The notes: a model not told the origin generated them from the letters alone. DNA of 64,000 bases from Bacteroidota bacterium (GCA_023434665.1 JAEYSM010000023.1:168423-232422); one strand, 5' to 3'; positions 8,761 to 17,570 are shown, numbered from the stretch's first letter. Numbers and translations: made by a program.

Positions 8761-8776
8761 ACCATGATTTCATGGT
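8761..8776. repeat. 16-bp inverted repeat, possible operator
   Basis: ACCATGA-TT-TCATGGT: two perfect 7-bp arms around two bases. The loop is too short for a stable RNA hairpin, so a protein-binding site is more likely than a terminator. It lies 109 bp upstream of the 39-residue ORF start. Confidence 0.3.
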
Positions 8777-8884
8777 AGAAAGGAATTGTTTGAATGTGTC
8801 AGGGACCAATAATCTCCTTACTCGAAGTCTACTTTTATTACAAAATATCAGTATTAATAAAGTATTCTAAAAACTCTAATAACG

Positions 8885-9004
8885 ATGTCACAAAACATAG
8901 AAGAAAAATCAAAAACATCAGGATTTAAACCATTCCTTTATATTTTTGGTGGTTTAGTAGTATTTATCGTAATCATAAAATTGATTCTGGATGCTCTGAT
9001 GTAA
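8885..9004 (+). CDS. 39-residue single-pass membrane protein
   Basis: ATG at 8885, TAA at 9002-9004. A hydrophilic N-terminus (MSQNIEEKSKTSGFKP, about 1-16) is followed by one strong transmembrane helix (LYIFGGLVVFIVIIKLIL, about 18-35). Codon use looks normal for the region. A strong intrinsic terminator lies 27 bp after the stop, so this short gene appears to be its own transcription unit, independent of exbB 200 bp downstream. No function is recognised. Small membrane proteins of this size often modulate a larger membrane complex, and ExbB/ExbD is the nearest candidate, but that is only inference. Confidence 0.55.
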   Translation: MSQNIEEKSKTSGFKPFLYIFGGLVVFIVIIKLILDALM

Positions 9005-9031
9005 AAAATAAATATTGTATTGATTTATTAT

Positions 9032-9066
9032 AAAAATCCCTCCCTTTGGGCAGGGATTTTTATTTT
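9032..9066 (+). terminator. Intrinsic terminator after the 39-residue ORF
   Basis: Perfect 10-bp stem AAAAATCCCT / AGGGATTTTT (9032-9041 and 9052-9061) around a 10-base loop, with a T-rich end. Separates the small ORF from exbB. Confidence 0.8.
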
Positions 9067-9202
9067 CTCAACACTTTTTTAAATATATAATAAACGATGC
9101 GATTGTAAGTTATATTAACATTGATATGTTGAAAGTTTCTTTTACAACTGAAAGGTATTGGACTGAATAATATCTAATTTTACATGCAAAATAATCCAAC
9201 AA

Positions 9203-9925
9203 ATGACTTCTGGAATTCTTCTTCAAATTACCCAACAAACAACGGCTCTGACCGATTCATTGACCAATGTTGCTGCTCAGGCAGCCCAGCCAAGTGAAAT
9301 TCGCCTATCAATATGGGAACTCGCGCTGAAAGGTGGATGGATTATGTTGCCTATAGCTCTTATGTCAATTATAGCTATATACATTTTTATAGAAAGGTAC
9401 ATTGTTATTAGCAGGGCGGCACATGAGGAATCGAATTTTATGAACAATATTCGTGATTTCATCCATAACGGCCGCATTGACTCAGCTTTGTCATTATGCA
9501 AAAACAACCAAACCCCTATTGCTCGCATGATTGAAAAAGGGCTTATACGAATTGGTAAACCATTAAATGACATCAGTACTGCAATTGAAACGGTTGGAAA
9601 ACTTGAAGTTGCAAAACTTGAAAAAACTATGGCGGGTCTTGCTACAATAGCCGGAGCAGCTCCTATGCTTGGATTTCTTGGTACAGTTTCCGGGATGGTG
9701 CAAGCGTTTTACGATATGTCAATGGCCGGCAATAATATTGATATTCAATTACTGTCGAGTGGAATTTATCAGGCGATGATCACAACAGTGGCCGGACTGA
9801 TAGTAGGTATCCTTGGATATATTTGTTATAACATTTTGGTTGCCAGAGTTGAAAAGGTTGTTTTTGTGCTTGAGGCAAGAGCTACTGAATTTATGGATTT
9901 GTTGCACGAACCAGCATCTTATTAA
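9203..9925 (+). CDS. exbB: ExbB/MotA/TolQ-family proton channel protein
   Basis: 240 residues. ExbB forms the inner-membrane pentamer that, with ExbD, uses the proton motive force to drive TonB. First membrane segment about residues 35-57 (GGWIMLPIALMSIIAIYIFI), a cytoplasmic loop with a helical domain (VGKLEVAKLEKTMAGLATIA), then the family-defining C-terminal pair of helices (APMLGFLGTVSGMVQAFYDM and SSGIYQAMITTVAGLIVGIL). The order exbB-exbD-tonB with short spacing (18 and 44 bp) marks an operon. TAATTTTA at 9175-9182 is a weak -7 candidate. Confidence 0.93.
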   Translation: MTSGILLQITQQTTALTDSLTNVAAQAAQPSEIRLSIWELALKGGWIMLPIALMSIIAIYIFIERYIVISRAAHEESNFMNNIRDFIHNGRIDSALSLCKNNQTPIARMIEKGLIRIGKPLNDISTAIETVGKLEVAKLEKTMAGLATIAGAAPMLGFLGTVSGMVQAFYDMSMAGNNIDIQLLSSGIYQAMITTVAGLIVGILGYICYNILVARVEKVVFVLEARATEFMDLLHEPASY

Positions 9926-9943
9926 CAATCAGAAATTATTCAA

Positions 9944-10357
9944 ATGGCCATTAAATCAAGAAATAAAATAAGTTTGGCTTATAGTCAGGCATCAATGTCA
10001 GATTTGGTATTTCTTTTGTTGATATTTTTTATGCTGACATCAACATTGGTAGCCCCAAATGCAATTAAATTACTATTGCCTGCAAGCACTGGTAAAACAA
10101 TGGCAAAACAAACTCTTACTGTATATATTGATGCCAACTTTGACTATTATATTGAAGAAAATCCTGTATCAGTTGAGTTTTTAACTGAGACTATTGGACA
10201 AAAACTTGAAGGCCAGGCAGAAGGTTCAATAGTACTCAGGGCAGATGAAACTGTACCTGTTCAGTACGTGGTAACTCTCATAGATGCAGTTAATCAGGTT
10301 AATGAGATGACACAAGCAAAACATAAGGTTATTTTAGCTACGCGACCTGTCAAATAA
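9944..10357 (+). CDS. exbD: ExbD/TolR-family biopolymer transporter
   Basis: 137 residues. A short cytoplasmic N-terminus is followed by one transmembrane helix (about 21-38). Conserved Asp20 in SMSDLVFLLLIFFMLTST is the proton-carrying residue of the family. The periplasmic domain (about 45-137) has the ExbD fold, with VLRADETVPVQYVVTLIDAVNQ as the typical C-terminal signature (residue-dependent helix after the D in RADE). It partners with the ExbB encoded 18 bp upstream and the TonB-type protein encoded downstream. Confidence 0.93.
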   Translation: MAIKSRNKISLAYSQASMSDLVFLLLIFFMLTSTLVAPNAIKLLLPASTGKTMAKQTLTVYIDANFDYYIEENPVSVEFLTETIGQKLEGQAEGSIVLRADETVPVQYVVTLIDAVNQVNEMTQAKHKVILATRPVK

Positions 10358-10401
10358 CATGCTTTATTGTATAATTAATACAGACGAGAGAGCTAGGCAA
10401 C

Positions 10402-11217
10402 ATGCAGATTGAAAAGGATAAAATAAAAGGGCTTGTTGGCACTATCATATTCCATGCAATACTGGTTCTGGCTTTGTTTTGGTTAGCGCTCATCACTCCA
10501 TTGCCACTTCCATCGGAAGGGGGAGTTGAAGTAAACCTTGGAAATTCTGATGAAGGAATGGGTTCAATACAGCCTCAGGAACTTGCTGCCTCGGCCGCAC
10601 CTGCTCCACCACCTGCTCGTACAACACCATCCGACGAAATGCTTACCCAAGATATTGAAGAAGCACCTGTTATTGAGCCTAAAAAAGAAGTAAAGCCTAA
10701 ACAGATTGAGAGAACTGAGCCCAAACAGGTAGTTAAACAGGAACCAACACCCGAACCTCCTCCTAAAGTTGATCCAAGAGCACTTTTCCCTGGAAGAAGC
10801 ACTACAGGAAGCAATACAGGACAAGGCGGTAATGAAGGTATAACTGGTAAACCGGGAGACCAGGGAAAGGTTTTTGGAGATCCAAATGCAACAGGATATG
10901 ATGGTACCGGAGGATCAGGAGGTGGACCAGGAGGTGTTGGAGGTGGCACATCTTTCAGTCTTGCAGGACGAAGCGTAAGATCACTCCCGGCCCCTACACG
11001 CAACTTTTCAACCGAAGGAACAGTTGTTGTATCAATTTGGGTAAATCGTGCAGGATATGTCACAAGAGCTGTCCCAGGAGCTAAAGGTACAACCACATCA
11101 AATACACAACTTCACCAGTTGGCCAAAACGGCTGCTGAAAAAGCTCGCTTTGATCCAAAATCAGATGCTCCTGAAGAACAAAAAGGAACCATCACCTATC
11201 ACTTCGATCTAAACTAA
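10402..11217 (+). CDS. tonB: TonB-family energy transducer
   Basis: 271 residues. One N-terminal membrane anchor (about 10-32, GTIIFHAILVLALFWLALI) is followed by a Pro/Glu/Lys-rich span (about 65-130, including EPTPEPPPKVDPRALFP). A Gly-rich linker follows (about 132-185), then a TonB-type C-terminal domain (about 190-271: GRSVRSLPAPTRNFSTEGTV, VSIWVNRAGYVTRA). It would carry ExbBD energy across the periplasm to outer-membrane TonB-dependent transporters. The Gly-rich linker is longer than in enterobacterial TonB, which is common in this phylum. Four bp separate it from folC. Confidence 0.88.
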   Translation: MQIEKDKIKGLVGTIIFHAILVLALFWLALITPLPLPSEGGVEVNLGNSDEGMGSIQPQELAASAAPAPPPARTTPSDEMLTQDIEEAPVIEPKKEVKPKQIERTEPKQVVKQEPTPEPPPKVDPRALFPGRSTTGSNTGQGGNEGITGKPGDQGKVFGDPNATGYDGTGGSGGGPGGVGGGTSFSLAGRSVRSLPAPTRNFSTEGTVVVSIWVNRAGYVTRAVPGAKGTTTSNTQLHQLAKTAAEKARFDPKSDAPEEQKGTITYHFDLN

Positions 11218-11221
11218 AACT

Positions 11222-12508
11222 ATGAACTACGAAGAGGCGCTTGATTATCTCTATAGTCAACTGCCAATGTTCCACCGAATTGGTGCAGCCGCTTATAAAG
11301 CAGATCTTAATAATACCATAGCACTTAGTAAAGCTGCCGGATACCCTTACCAAAGTTTTCCAACTGTTCACGTTGCGGGAACAAACGGCAAAGGCTCTGT
11401 CTCAAATATGCTGGCTTCTATCTATATTGAAGCTGGACTAAAAACCGGATTATTCACTTCTCCGCATCTCGTTGATTTTAGGGAAAGAATTAGAGTAAAT
11501 GGTGAGATGGTTAGTGAGGAATTTATTACAGAGTTTCTCCAGGAGTTCAGGACAGATATTGAATCCATTAAACCATCTTTCTTTGAAATGACATTTGTGA
11601 TGGCAATGTCATGGTTCAGGAAATGCAAAATAGATATTGCTATTATCGAAACAGGTATGGGTGGAAGGCTCGATTCAACCAATGTTATCGATCCACTATT
11701 TTGTGTCATTACTAACATTGGTTATGACCATATGCAATTCTTAGGAAGTACACTTCCACTTATTGCATCTGAAAAAGCCGGCATTATTAAGCCGGGCGTA
11801 CCGGTTGTTATTGGTGAAAGTAATCCCGAAACCGATCCTATCTTTCTTAATAAAGTTGCTCAGACAGGTAGTAATATTACATTCGCTGATAAAGAACTGA
11901 CAGTTGTTAAAGTAGCCAACTCTGATGAATATATGGAATTGAGCATTGGAAAATCAAGACAAAAGCTAATTTCTCCACTAACCGGCGATTATCAGGTAAA
12001 AAACATAACTACTGTTTTTGCCTGTACTCAGCTGCGCGAATTCAGGCAACCATTATCTGAAACAGTAGATCTATCAGAACTTATATATAATGGTCTGAAA
12101 AATACACTGTCGAACACAGGATTTCAAGGCAGGTGGCAAATATTGAGTAGAGAACCCCTTACAATATGTGACATAGGGCATAATACTCATGGTTTAAAAT
12201 ATGTCACGGAGCAATTAAACCGTATGAAGTATAATCACCTTCACTTTGTTCTTGGTGTAGTCAACGACAAAGATATTTCAGGGATGCTCAGCTTACTACC
12301 CAAAAATGCAGAATATTATTTCTGTAAGGCTGATATACCAAGAGGATTGAATGTTGATGAGTTAAAAGATCTGGCTCTTCGGGCTGGCTTAAAAGGAAGT
12401 ACTTATCCTTCTGTCGCGGAAGCATACACGTCAGCAAAAAAGAATGCCAGATTTAATGATATAGTCTTTATTGGAGGCAGTGCATTTACAGTTGCAGAAG
12501 TACTTTGA
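11222..12508 (+). CDS. folC: Folylpolyglutamate synthase / dihydrofolate synthase
   Basis: 428 residues, normal length. FolC glutamylates folates and, in bifunctional versions, makes dihydrofolate from dihydropteroate. It is a Mur-ligase-like cytoplasmic enzyme. Visible motifs: the P-loop VAGTNGKGSVSNML (about 51-64), FTSPHLVDFRERIRVNG (about 78-94), ETGMGGRLDSTNV (about 142-154), ITNIGYDHMQFLG (about 162-174), and the C-terminal CDIGHNTHG (about 315-323). It ends the exbB-exbD-tonB unit. Its stop is 4 bp from the end of the convergent ThiS-like gene. Confidence 0.95.
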   Translation: MNYEEALDYLYSQLPMFHRIGAAAYKADLNNTIALSKAAGYPYQSFPTVHVAGTNGKGSVSNMLASIYIEAGLKTGLFTSPHLVDFRERIRVNGEMVSEEFITEFLQEFRTDIESIKPSFFEMTFVMAMSWFRKCKIDIAIIETGMGGRLDSTNVIDPLFCVITNIGYDHMQFLGSTLPLIASEKAGIIKPGVPVVIGESNPETDPIFLNKVAQTGSNITFADKELTVVKVANSDEYMELSIGKSRQKLISPLTGDYQVKNITTVFACTQLREFRQPLSETVDLSELIYNGLKNTLSNTGFQGRWQILSREPLTICDIGHNTHGLKYVTEQLNRMKYNHLHFVLGVVNDKDISGMLSLLPKNAEYYFCKADIPRGLNVDELKDLALRAGLKGSTYPSVAEAYTSAKKNARFNDIVFIGGSAFTVAEVL

Positions 12509-12512
12509 AAGA

Positions 12513-12716
12513 TTACCCTCCGGTAATTAAGTGAAAGACACTTACATCATCATTTTCTTTGAGGATGGTAGACTCGTACTCACTGCGTTTCAGTACCTTC
12601 CCATTTACCTTAATAACCAACATCTTCCAGGTAAAATTCTTAATAACCAGAAGTTCGTTTATCGTTATGTTATCTTTAGGTAGAATCTCTTCCTTATTAT
12701 TTAAAACTATTTTCAT
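12513..12716 (-). CDS. ThiS/MoaD-like small sulfur-carrier protein
   Basis: 67 residues, a beta-grasp protein ending in the Gly-Gly tail (HLITGG) that is adenylated and thiocarboxylated in this family. The core VNGKVLKRSEYESTILKENDDVSVFHLITGG resembles ThiS (normally thiazole synthesis). No thiG, thiH or thiE is nearby, whereas an AOR gene is directly divergent. I therefore favour a MoaD-type role in pterin (tungsten cofactor) synthesis, as proposed for small MoaD/ThiS proteins next to AOR genes elsewhere. Its start overlaps the ThiF-like stop by 4 bp, so the two are translationally coupled. A thiamine role is the alternative. Confidence 0.8.
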   Translation of the reverse strand: MKIVLNNKEEILPKDNITINELLVIKNFTWKMLVIKVNGKVLKRSEYESTILKENDDVSVFHLITGG

Positions 12717-13381
12717 TCCTCGGATAAAAATTTCTTCATTAACAAATCAATTACCTCATTTGCTTCCATGTTTGCAACAACTCCAACTCTTGGTGCAGTG
12801 AGGGGGCAATGTTCAGAAACTTCTGATTGTTGATCCCCACAAACAATAACTTTACCAAGCCTTTCAACCCGAAGAATGTCTGTTTTACCCCATCCTGCAA
12901 GACCACATCCGGTTATTATATATTTTTCAGGCATTTCATTTAGTGTAGTCTCAATTATCATTTGTTTCATTTCAGCCCTGTCAAAGGCTTCAACCACAAT
13001 ATTACAACCAGCAAATAGTTCCATTATATCGGATGAGCATAGCTTAAGGTCAAAAGCTTTTACAGATATTGATGGATCAATTCTTTCAATTGTATCTCTG
13101 AGAGCATGAACTTTTAGTTTTCCAATCTGATCTCTGAAATAGTATTGTCTTTCGAGATTTTCGGGCGTCACTATATCAAAATCAGCAATAACTAACTTTC
13201 CAACACCAGCTCTTGCTAAATTAACTGCACATGTGGAGCCCAGGCCACCACATCCGGCAATCCCAACAGTGCATTGACTTAAAAAGGCCCTGACTCTTGC
13301 AGGGAAATTCTTTTCCATCCCAGTTTGTATAAAGTCTTTTATGAGGTCGCTAATATACAAAATTCCCTCTCCATAATTCAA
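12713..13381 (-). CDS. ThiF/MoeB/HesA-family adenylyltransferase (E1-like)
   Basis: 222 residues. It should activate the C-terminal Gly of the adjacent ThiS-like carrier with ATP. The Rossmann nucleotide loop GIAGCGGLGSTCAVNLARAG is at about residues 40-59. It is followed by DFDIVTPENLERQYYF (about 67-82), which holds the N-x-x-R-Q motif contacting ATP, then KVHALRDTIERIDPSI. The C-terminal segment HCPLTAPRVGVVANMEANEVIDLL matches short (family-2) ThiF proteins. I do not see the two CxxC zinc-binding pairs of full-length MoeB/ThiF. It is divergent from the AOR gene with 160 bp between starts. Confidence 0.85.
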   Translation of the reverse strand: MNYGEGILYISDLIKDFIQTGMEKNFPARVRAFLSQCTVGIAGCGGLGSTCAVNLARAGVGKLVIADFDIVTPENLERQYYFRDQIGKLKVHALRDTIERIDPSISVKAFDLKLCSSDIMELFAGCNIVVEAFDRAEMKQMIIETTLNEMPEKYIITGCGLAGWGKTDILRVERLGKVIVCGDQQSEVSEHCPLTAPRVGVVANMEANEVIDLLMKKFLSEE

Positions 13382-13476
13382 TTGAAAATATGAAATCCTG
13401 AGGCTAACAAACTGTTATGAAAAACTATGCATATCGCTATTTTTCAAGCACTAAGCACTCGATTAACAAAACTTAT

Positions 13477-13484
13477 TATATTTG
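13477..13484 (+). promoter_or_regulatory. Probable -7 element for the AOR gene
   Basis: TATATTTG is an exact match to TAnnTTTG, 57 bp before the ATG at 13542. No TTTG lies at the usual -33 distance, so an activator may be needed. The same 160-bp interval must also hold the divergent promoter of the ThiF-like gene. Confidence 0.4.
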
Positions 13485-13541
13485 TAAAAAAATCACAAAA
13501 AGCTTCTGAATCTGACCATACTCAATAAAAAATATAACATT

Positions 13542-15698
13542 ATGCATGCTGAAGTAGAAAAAGCGTCACTTTGTCTCCTCAAAGAGTACAAATACACCTG
13601 GCATCCAATCGAAAAGGGTTATAATAACAGAACTCTTTATATAAATGTAGGAACTGGAAAAATCGAAGAAAAGCCAGTTTCTCAAGAAATGAAGGATAAA
13701 TTTGTTGGAGGAAAAGGATTTGGATTAAGGCTTTTATGGAATGGAACCAGACCCGATACACGCTGGGATGATGAGGATAATGAAATCGTTATAGCCGGAG
13801 GACCTGTCTGTGGAATTACTCAGTATTCCGGCACCGGCAAATCACTACTTGTTACGATTTCACCTCAGACCGATTCAATAATGGATTCAAACGTTGGAGG
13901 TTTCTTTGGTCCTTTCTCAAAGTTTGCAGGTTTTGATGCTCTTGAACTGCAGGGAAAAGCAGAAAAAGATATAATTATCTACATTGATGGACGAAACCAC
14001 GTTGTTCAGATATTTGAGGACCCTGGTTTTGAAGCCGATTCACATATACTTGCTGAGCAACTTACCGAAGTTTTTGCAGATAATGAAAAAGATGCGAGAA
14101 ACATAGGTATTGTATCAACAGGGGCAGCTGCCGAAAACTCCTTAATGGGTATGCTAAATTTTACTTTCTATGATGTTAAGAGAAAGAAAATCAGACTAAA
14201 ACAAGCCGGACGTGGTGGACTTGGAACTGTATTCCGCAATAAGAAGATTAAAGCGATAGTTGCTCATGTTTCTGGTATTGCAGGTAATCTCAATAATGTG
14301 CACGACATTAAACCTATTATGGAGCGTGGCAACAGATACCAGCAAGAAATTCGTGAACTTGACGATTTCCAATGCCAAATGAGAAAAAAAGGTACTGCAA
14401 ACATCGTCAATGTAATGAATGACTACGACTTGCTTCCGACACATAATTTCAAGTTTGGAAGCCATATGGACGCTATCAATATCCATAGTGACTTGTTGAG
14501 AGATAAATATTTCACTTTGGGTATTCCTGACGGCTGCTGGATTGGATGCGCAATGTCATGCTCAAAAGGGGTAGATGATTTTGAGCTTAAGACAGGGCCA
14601 TATAAAGGTCAGAAAGTAATTGTCGATGGTCCGGAATATGAAACAGCAGCAGGTCTGGGATCTAATTTAGGCATATTCGATTATCCGGCAATTATTGAAG
14701 CTAATTTCTATTGCGACACTTATGGAGTTTGTACCATCACCTGGGGTACAACTGTAGCTTTCATCATGGAATGCTATGAAAATGGCATTTTAAATAAAGA
14801 AAGAACCGGCGGTTTAGAGCTTAATTTTGGCAACAAAGATGCAGCACTCGAACTCCTGCACCAAGTGGCAAGAGGCGAAGGATTTGGTAAAATTGCCGGA
14901 ATGGGTGTTCATCGGATGAAGAAATATTTTATTGAAAACTTTGGAGCTGATGCTGATTTCCTGAATGATATTGGAATGGAAGCAAAGGGATTAGAGTATT
15001 CTCAATACGTTTCTAAAGAATCTCTGGCTCAGCAGGGTGGTTATGGTATGACTAATAAAGGGCCTCAACATGATGAAGCATGGTTGATATTTATGGATAT
15101 GGTTAATAATCAGCTTCCCACTTTCAAGGACAAGGCTGAAGCACTACACTATTTCCCAATGTTCCGCACATGGTTTGGTCTACAAGGATTCTGTAAACTG
15201 CCATGGAATGATGTTGTTCCGAAAGGTAATAAAGAAACTGCCGAACCTCATAAAATTCCTGAACATGTGGATAATTATGTGACTGTTTATAATGCTGTTA
15301 CGGGAATGAATATTGACAAGGAAGAGATGATACGTCAGTCAGAAAGAGTATATAACTTCCAGAGGATATTTAATATCAGGCGTGGTTACGGATTAAGAAA
15401 GAATGATGCTCAGCCATACCGTGCAGCAGGTCCTGTTACACAAGAAGAATACCTCTCCAGACAAGAAAGGTACGATAAGCAACTAAAAGAATTTCAGGGT
15501 CTTGATCCAGAAAAAATGACACTACAAGAAAAGATGGCGGCAACACGTAAGTACCGTGAATCACAATATGAAAAATTATTGGATGCAGTTTATGCCCGCA
15601 GGGGCTGGAATATGAATGGCGTTCCAACTATTGAGCATTTAAAGGATCTTGGAATGGATCTACCTGAACTTTTAGAGGTAGTTACCCCATTACAATAA
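13542..15698 (+). CDS. Aldehyde:ferredoxin oxidoreductase (AOR family, tungsten/pterin, [4Fe-4S])
   Basis: 718 residues. AOR-family enzymes oxidise aldehydes to acids (or the reverse) with a tungsto-bispterin centre and one [4Fe-4S] cluster, exchanging electrons with ferredoxin. The N-terminal domain (about 25-250) has the family features VGGKGFGLRLLW, GPVCGITQYSGTGKSLL, DSNVGGFFGPFSKFAGFDAL and RGGLGTVFRNKKIKAI. Cluster ligands are Cys332, Cys336, Cys340 and Cys551 (GFCKLPWNDV). The first three are spaced C-x3-C-x3-C, unlike C-x2-C-x3-C in Pyrococcus AOR. A charged insert of about 45 residues precedes the usual RRGWNMNGVPT ending, which helps explain the length above the usual ~600. Neighbours (ThiS/ThiF-like pair, WtpA) support a tungsten enzyme. 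Substrate unknown. Confidence 0.92.
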   Translation: MHAEVEKASLCLLKEYKYTWHPIEKGYNNRTLYINVGTGKIEEKPVSQEMKDKFVGGKGFGLRLLWNGTRPDTRWDDEDNEIVIAGGPVCGITQYSGTGKSLLVTISPQTDSIMDSNVGGFFGPFSKFAGFDALELQGKAEKDIIIYIDGRNHVVQIFEDPGFEADSHILAEQLTEVFADNEKDARNIGIVSTGAAAENSLMGMLNFTFYDVKRKKIRLKQAGRGGLGTVFRNKKIKAIVAHVSGIAGNLNNVHDIKPIMERGNRYQQEIRELDDFQCQMRKKGTANIVNVMNDYDLLPTHNFKFGSHMDAINIHSDLLRDKYFTLGIPDGCWIGCAMSCSKGVDDFELKTGPYKGQKVIVDGPEYETAAGLGSNLGIFDYPAIIEANFYCDTYGVCTITWGTTVAFIMECYENGILNKERTGGLELNFGNKDAALELLHQVARGEGFGKIAGMGVHRMKKYFIENFGADADFLNDIGMEAKGLEYSQYVSKESLAQQGGYGMTNKGPQHDEAWLIFMDMVNNQLPTFKDKAEALHYFPMFRTWFGLQGFCKLPWNDVVPKGNKETAEPHKIPEHVDNYVTVYNAVTGMNIDKEEMIRQSERVYNFQRIFNIRRGYGLRKNDAQPYRAAGPVTQEEYLSRQERYDKQLKEFQGLDPEKMTLQEKMAATRKYRESQYEKLLDAVYARRGWNMNGVPTIEHLKDLGMDLPELLEVVTPLQ

Positions 15699-15720
15699 TA
15701 AGGATTCGCTCTTATAATGA

Positions 15721-15758
15721 AAGAAAAAGCCCGGTTAGTGCCGGGCTTTTTTCTTTTT
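15721..15758 (+). terminator. Intrinsic terminator after the AOR gene
   Basis: GC-rich stem AGCCCGG / CCGGGCT (15729-15735 and 15742-15748), extended by A/T pairs on both sides around a 6-base loop, followed by a T-tract. The flanking A-run on the left could also let it serve the convergent minus-strand gene. Confidence 0.88.
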
Positions 15759-15827
15759 ACAATTTGCACTCATGGGTTAGCTACCAAAGGCATAATTGTG
15801 TTATTAAAATATTAAAAACTTTACCTT

Positions 15828-17516
15828 TTAATGAATTGAACTCTCTGACACTCTCTTTTCCACTTTAGTATTATCTGGGTGACAAGGATCTTCTTTCATA
15901 AACGGATATCTGAAATCTATTGGTGGGCGTAATGTCTCTTTAATAACTCTTGGACTTGTCCAGCGCAGCAAATTCAAATAGCTTCCTGCTTTATCATTAG
16001 TCCCTGATTGTCGGGCTCCTCCAAATGGTTGTTGCCCAACAACTGCTCCAGTTGGTTTATCATTGTAATATAAGTTTCCTGCTGAAAATTTCAGGGCACG
16101 ACTAGTTTGATCCAGCACATGACGATCATGGGCAAAAATTGAGCCTGTTAAACCATAAGGAGATGTTTCATCTACTAGTTTTACTGTCTCAAAATACTCA
16201 TTGTCTTTATATACAAAGATGGTTAAAACCGGTCCAAAGATTTCTTCCTCCATTGAAACGTAATGAGGATTCTGCGTCAAAATAACGGTTGGCTCAATAA
16301 AATAACCGAGCGATTTATCACCGTTCCCGCCAAAAACAATCTCAGCGTCAGCTGATTGTCTTGCTGCATTTATATACCCCATTATTCTGTCAAAAGCGCT
16401 TTCTTCAATGACCGCATTTACGAAATTGCCAAAATCACGTACATCTCCCATTTTTATCTGAGAAAGCATATCCCCCATCCTATCTTTGATTATTGGCCAT
16501 AAACTTTCAGGTAGATATGCCCTTGAAGATGCTGAACATTTCTGTCCCTGAAACTCAAAAGATCCTCTGACCAAAGCGGTTGAAACTTCGTCAACATTAG
16601 CTGAAGGGTGTACAAGAACAAAATCCTTACCTCCTGTTTCCCCCACAATTCGCGGATAAGATTTGTAGTTTTTTAAATTTTTGCCTGTAAGTTGCCAAAG
16701 GCTATTGAATGTTTCATTAGAACCTGTAAAATGGAGACCTCCAAAATCTCTGTTTGCAAATGCTGTACCTCCAACCACTGACCCTGGACCGGGAATAAAG
16801 TTTATAACTCCGTCAGGAAGACCTGCTTCTTTAAAAATTTCCATCAGGATATAATTTGATAAAATGGAGGTTGTTGCAGGTTTCCATAATGAAACATTAC
16901 CCATTAACACAGGTGAAAGATTCAGATTGCTCGCAATAGCAGTGAAGTTAAATGGAGTTATTGAAAGGACAAAACCTTCAAGAGGACGATATTCAATTCT
17001 GTTTATTACTCCTGGATCAGAGTGAGGCTGCTCATTATAAATATCAGAAATATAATGAGCATTGAATCTTAGAAAATCAATGGTTTCGCATGCAGCATCA
17101 ATTTCAGCCTGATAAGCATTCTTACTTTGACCAAGCATTGTTGCTGCATTTAATTTAGCCCTGTATTTTGTGGCTATCAGTTCTGCAATTTTAAGAGTTA
17201 CAGATAATCTTTCAACCCATGAAACCGCTTCCCACTCTTTATGAGCCTTCATTGCTGCTTCTATAGCCATTGAAACTTCATTTGAAGAAGCTCTATGGTA
17301 GTGAGCTAATACATGACTGTGATCATGTGGCATCACAACATTCTGGATATCGCCGGTTCTGATTTCTTTACCTCCTATTATCAAAGGAATATCAATCACA
17401 TTATTCGAAAAGTAATTTAGCTCCGACTGAAGCTCTTTCCTTTCTCTCGTTCCCGGAGAATATGATTTTACCGGTTCATTCTTCGGATATTCGAAATTAA
17501 AAATGGCATTATTCAT
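15828..17516 (-). CDS. pruA: L-glutamate gamma-semialdehyde (1-pyrroline-5-carboxylate) dehydrogenase
   Basis: 562 residues from ATG 17516. An ATG at 17573 would lie inside the promoter and add 19 poorly fitting residues. The ALDH4-type enzyme oxidises glutamate semialdehyde to glutamate with NAD+, the second step of proline breakdown. Motifs: the opening segment NEPVKSYSPGTRERKELQ typical of this subfamily, SITPFNFTAIASNLN, GETGGKDFVLVHPSANVDEV (general-base Glu), FQGQKCSASSRAY with catalytic Cys327, and EEEIFGPVLTIFVYKDNE. No putA proline-dehydrogenase domain is attached and none is next to it. It lies convergent to the AOR gene and divergent from the SDR gene. Confidence 0.9.
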   Translation of the reverse strand: MNNAIFNFEYPKNEPVKSYSPGTRERKELQSELNYFSNNVIDIPLIIGGKEIRTGDIQNVVMPHDHSHVLAHYHRASSNEVSMAIEAAMKAHKEWEAVSWVERLSVTLKIAELIATKYRAKLNAATMLGQSKNAYQAEIDAACETIDFLRFNAHYISDIYNEQPHSDPGVINRIEYRPLEGFVLSITPFNFTAIASNLNLSPVLMGNVSLWKPATTSILSNYILMEIFKEAGLPDGVINFIPGPGSVVGGTAFANRDFGGLHFTGSNETFNSLWQLTGKNLKNYKSYPRIVGETGGKDFVLVHPSANVDEVSTALVRGSFEFQGQKCSASSRAYLPESLWPIIKDRMGDMLSQIKMGDVRDFGNFVNAVIEESAFDRIMGYINAARQSADAEIVFGGNGDKSLGYFIEPTVILTQNPHYVSMEEEIFGPVLTIFVYKDNEYFETVKLVDETSPYGLTGSIFAHDRHVLDQTSRALKFSAGNLYYNDKPTGAVVGQQPFGGARQSGTNDKAGSYLNLLRWTSPRVIKETLRPPIDFRYPFMKEDPCHPDNTKVEKRVSESSIH

Positions 17517-17570
17517 AAAAAATTTATTTAGATATTTTAAGTTCAGGAGATTTGACCGATAAACAGGACT

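Noticed and set aside
10564..11096. Long minus-strand frames rich in Pro, Ser and Gly opposite tonB
   Set aside because: They are antisense shadows of the Pro/Gly-rich coding region of tonB, with no start context or family resemblance.
12512..12527. Small inverted repeat ATTACC-CTCC-GGTAAT between folC and the ThiS-like gene
   Set aside because: It lies across the C-terminal codons and stop of the ThiS-like gene (the Gly-Gly end), is only 6 bp long and has no T-tract, so it is explained by coding sequence.
12513..13381. Thiamine-biosynthesis operon (ThiS and ThiF)
   Set aside because: No thiC, thiE, thiG, thiH or TPP riboswitch is visible, and the pair is divergent from an AOR gene. A thiamine role remains possible but is not the best-supported reading.
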